NCBI GenBank assembly: GCA_017999235.1
Contig: JAGOBN010000251.1
Coordinates: 1-6,419, forward strand
From: Anaerolineales bacterium
GTDB lineage: Bacteria; Chloroflexota; Anaerolineae; Anaerolineales; UBA6663
Direction: 5' to 3'
DNA length: 6,419 nt
Made by a program: the position numbers and the translations under genes. Positions within the stretch are counted from its first letter, which is position 1. Each line of letters begins with the position of its first letter. The notes beneath the pieces were generated by a model. The model searched no databases and was not told the DNA's origin. It saw only the letters and a list, made by a program, of their open reading frames with translations. Positions 6,391-6,419 of the stretch are shown piece by piece.

Positions 6391-6419
6391 CGCATTTATC
6401 AAACGCCTGAATCTAACCG
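6334..6419. repeat. Perfect palindrome, 39-bp arms around an 8-base loop, at the window end
   Basis: Positions 6334-6372 and 6381-6419 are exact inverted copies, separated by CCTGGCTC (6373-6380). The right arm ends at the last base of the window. On the minus strand the left arm (6334-6372) encodes the conserved transposase stretch GQTAFIKRLNLT, so it is the original and the right arm is most likely the copy. A fold-back at a contig end (assembly or amplification artefact) is the simplest explanation; a real hairpin or an inverted duplication at a recombination breakpoint is the alternative. It is not a typical terminator: there is no T-run and the arms are very long. Confidence 0.95.

Overview
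The window looks like the end of a contig from a GC-rich bacterium. The domain make-up suggests a member of the Chloroflexota (Anaerolineae/Ardenticatenia-like), because fusions of zinc ribbon, paired class III cyclase, ATPase and TPR, and CSLREA-type secreted repeat proteins, are common there. That placement is inferred from domain content only. Every recognisable gene or gene remnant lies on the minus strand, so the window reads biologically from position 6419 towards position 1.

Region 1 (about 5590-6419) is transposon debris of clearly lower GC. It starts with the frameshifted C-terminal end of one DDE transposase (IS1-like by its motifs, about 6090-6390). The C-terminal half of an IS630-family transposase follows (5590 to about 5955). 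The last 86 bases of the window (6334-6419) form a perfect palindrome with 39-bp arms. One arm is transposase coding sequence, so the other is probably a fold-back copy made at a contig end. Positions 5463-5589 are non-coding.

Region 2 (1083-5462) is one intact gene for a 1459-residue signalling protein. It has two N-terminal zinc ribbons, two class III nucleotidyl cyclase domains, a STAND/AAA-type P-loop ATPase module and about ten TPR-like repeats. The C1-C2-ATPase-TPR order and several motifs match mammalian soluble adenylyl cyclase (ADCY10). The two cyclase domains are degenerate in complementary ways: domain 1 keeps both metal-binding aspartates but has lost the transition-state arginine, and domain 2 has lost the first aspartate but keeps the Asn-Arg pair and a Lys/Thr pair expected to read adenine. 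Together they should form one working active site.

Region 3 (1-1058) is the first 352 codons of an exported CSLREA-type protein with Pmp-like beta-helix repeats; its 3' end is outside the window. It starts 24 bases after the cyclase stop codon, behind a strong Shine-Dalgarno sequence, so the two genes are probably one operon. A reasonable but untested reading is that a cytoplasmic cAMP-producing sensor is co-expressed with a large surface or secreted protein.
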